DNA of 6,050 nt, taken from contig QJVU01000115.1 of assembly GCA_003235605.1 (NCBI GenBank), positions 1 through 6,050 on the forward strand, in the 5' to 3' direction. Every line of letters starts with the position of its first letter. Within the stretch, counting starts at the first letter, position 1. The position numbers and the translations under genes are program-made. Origin of the DNA: Planctomycetota bacterium. GTDB taxonomy: Bacteria; Planctomycetota; UBA1135; UBA2386. Positions 5,172-6,050 of the stretch are shown here, one piece after another. Below the pieces are notes generated by a model. It did not search any database. It had not been told where the DNA came from and saw only the letters and a list, made by a program, of their open reading frames with translations.

Positions 5172-6050
5172 ATGGATCCCCAGCGCACGGAACTCTTCCA
5201 GATCGCCACCGGCTACTGGCTGTCGAAGGCCTTGTTCTGCGCCGCCCGCGCCGGCGTTGCAGACCAGCTCGCAGCCGGACCACGACCCGTGAACGAGGTC
5301 GCGCGCGCTGCGGAAGTGGATGCAGGGAGCCTGTACCGGATCCTACGGGCGCTGGCGAGCGTCGGAATCTTCGAGGAGACCGAGGCGGGCGTGTTCGCGT
5401 TGACTCCCAAGGCGCAGTACCTCCGCGCGGACCACCCCGAAAGCGTAAAGCACTTCGTGCTCATGGTTGTGGATGAACTGTACGACGTATGGTGTGACCT
5501 GTACGACGCTGTCGAGCGTGGAGGCAGCGCACTCGAAAAGCGGTTCGGACGCGACTTCTTTGCGCGTCTAGGACAGGACCTGCAGAAGTCCCAACTGTTC
5601 GACCGGGCCATGCAGGAGATCCACGGTGACGAGACACGCTTGATGCTGGAGCACTACGACTTCGCCAGGCACTCGACCGTGCTCGACATCGGAGGCGGCA
5701 ACGGGTCGACGCTGTGTGGAATCCTGGCCGCGCACCCCCACCTGCAAGGTCGCCTGTTCGACCTGCCGCAGGTGGTGGCCAACGCCCGCACGCTGCTGGC
5801 AAACAACGAGCCGATGGCCGAGCCAGTTGCCCGCATCGAGTTCCTGCCGGGGGACTTCTTCCAGGCGATCCCCGGGATCGCAGACTGCATCGTGCTGCGG
5901 CACGTGATCCACGACTGGAACGACGAGCGCGCGCTCACGATCCTGCGCAACGCAGCCAGCGCGATGGATGCCCGCGGCAGCCTGCTGATCGTGGAGAAGG
6001 TGATCACGTCCGGCAACGAGCCGAGCTTCGTCAAGCTGTTGGACCTCAAC
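5172..6050 (+). CDS. SAM-dependent O-methyltransferase (Methyltransf_2/COMT type), C-terminus beyond window
   Basis: 293 codons are visible and the frame is open at the window edge. The family is usually about 330-350 residues, so some 40-60 are missing. Residues 8-90 are the winged-helix dimerisation domain (YWLSKALFCAARAGVADQLA, then SLYRILRALASVGIFEE and FALTPKAQYL). The Rossmann methyltransferase domain follows: motif I VLDIGGGNG at 170-178 binds S-adenosylmethionine, FDLPQVV at 196-202 binds its ribose and adenine region, and LPGDFF at 225-230 is the next conserved step. LRHVIHDWNDERALTILRN at 242-260 carries the catalytic base, H247 by alignment with plant caffeate-type enzymes. LLIVEKVI at 271-278 holds E275. 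The enzyme transfers a methyl group to a hydroxyl, or less often an amine, on a small, typically aromatic molecule; the acceptor is not identifiable. Bacterial relatives often sit in secondary-metabolite loci. It is divergent from the cupin, and the start has a strong AAGGAG site. Confidence 0.93.
   Translation, partial: MDPQRTELFQIATGYWLSKALFCAARAGVADQLAAGPRPVNEVARAAEVDAGSLYRILRALASVGIFEETEAGVFALTPKAQYLRADHPESVKHFVLMVVDELYDVWCDLYDAVERGGSALEKRFGRDFFARLGQDLQKSQLFDRAMQEIHGDETRLMLEHYDFARHSTVLDIGGGNGSTLCGILAAHPHLQGRLFDLPQVVANARTLLANNEPMAEPVARIEFLPGDFFQAIPGIADCIVLRHVIHDWNDERALTILRNAASAMDARGSLLIVEKVITSGNEPSFVKLLDLN

Noticed and set aside
4577..5476. Open frame of 299 codons on the plus strand
   Set aside because: It covers the cupin in antisense and the O-methyltransferase in the wrong frame; both of those have complete family motifs and ribosome sites.
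1..6050. tRNA, rRNA, CRISPR arrays, insertion sequences or attachment sites
   Set aside because: I saw no tRNA-like cloverleaf, no regularly spaced long repeats, no transposase or integrase motifs and no target-site duplications.

Overview
The window is high-GC bacterial DNA carrying six protein-coding genes, two of which run off its ends. The organism is probably a member of the Planctomycetota. The main clue is the C-terminal module of the kelch-repeat protein (an FGxGCxGSxGxPLL opening, a pGC-LYVS strand and a closing VDPNAGN-LGVVATNG-type strand), which recurs in secreted proteins of that phylum. Scarce Shine-Dalgarno sequences on several genes and the GC-rich codon use fit but do not prove this.

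Layout: (1) 900 to 1, minus strand: N-terminal 300 residues of a polytopic GT39/ArnT-type glycosyltransferase. (2) 1019 to 1687, plus: CPBP (CAAX/Abi) glutamic intramembrane protease, divergent from gene 1. (3) 1769 to 2773, plus: an exported thioredoxin-fold protein whose frame is interrupted by exactly two TGA codons at 2402 and 2411. (4) 2776 to 2823: a 48-nt near-perfect palindrome built from three 13-nt units, between convergent genes. (5) 4313 to 2874, minus: secreted six-bladed kelch protein. (6) 4999 to 4538, minus: small cupin. (7) 5172 to the end, plus: SAM-dependent O-methyltransferase, divergent from the cupin. No gene-free stretch exceeds 300 bases; the longest gap is 4314-4537.

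The main discovery is gene 3. Read normally it looks like a broken gene: a 211-residue front half ending at TGA 2402 and a back half in the same frame. Read with TGA as selenocysteine it becomes one intact 334-residue protein with a U-G-A-U motif exactly where a thioredoxin fold carries CxxC, and a proline five residues after the second Sec as in thioredoxin. Directly downstream is a hairpin with the apical loop GGUCU, the loop of the E. coli fdhF SECIS element. I therefore call it a double-selenocysteine (UxxU) thioredoxin-like selenoprotein with its SECIS, carrying a signal peptide and so acting outside the cytoplasm. Standard gene calling would split it or label it a pseudogene.

The genes do not form one obvious pathway. 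The themes are envelope and secretion (glycosyltransferase, membrane protease, exported redox protein, secreted kelch protein), then a separate divergent cupin/O-methyltransferase pair. None of the Sec machinery (selA, selB, selC, selD) is in the window; it must be elsewhere in the genome if the selenoprotein call is right.
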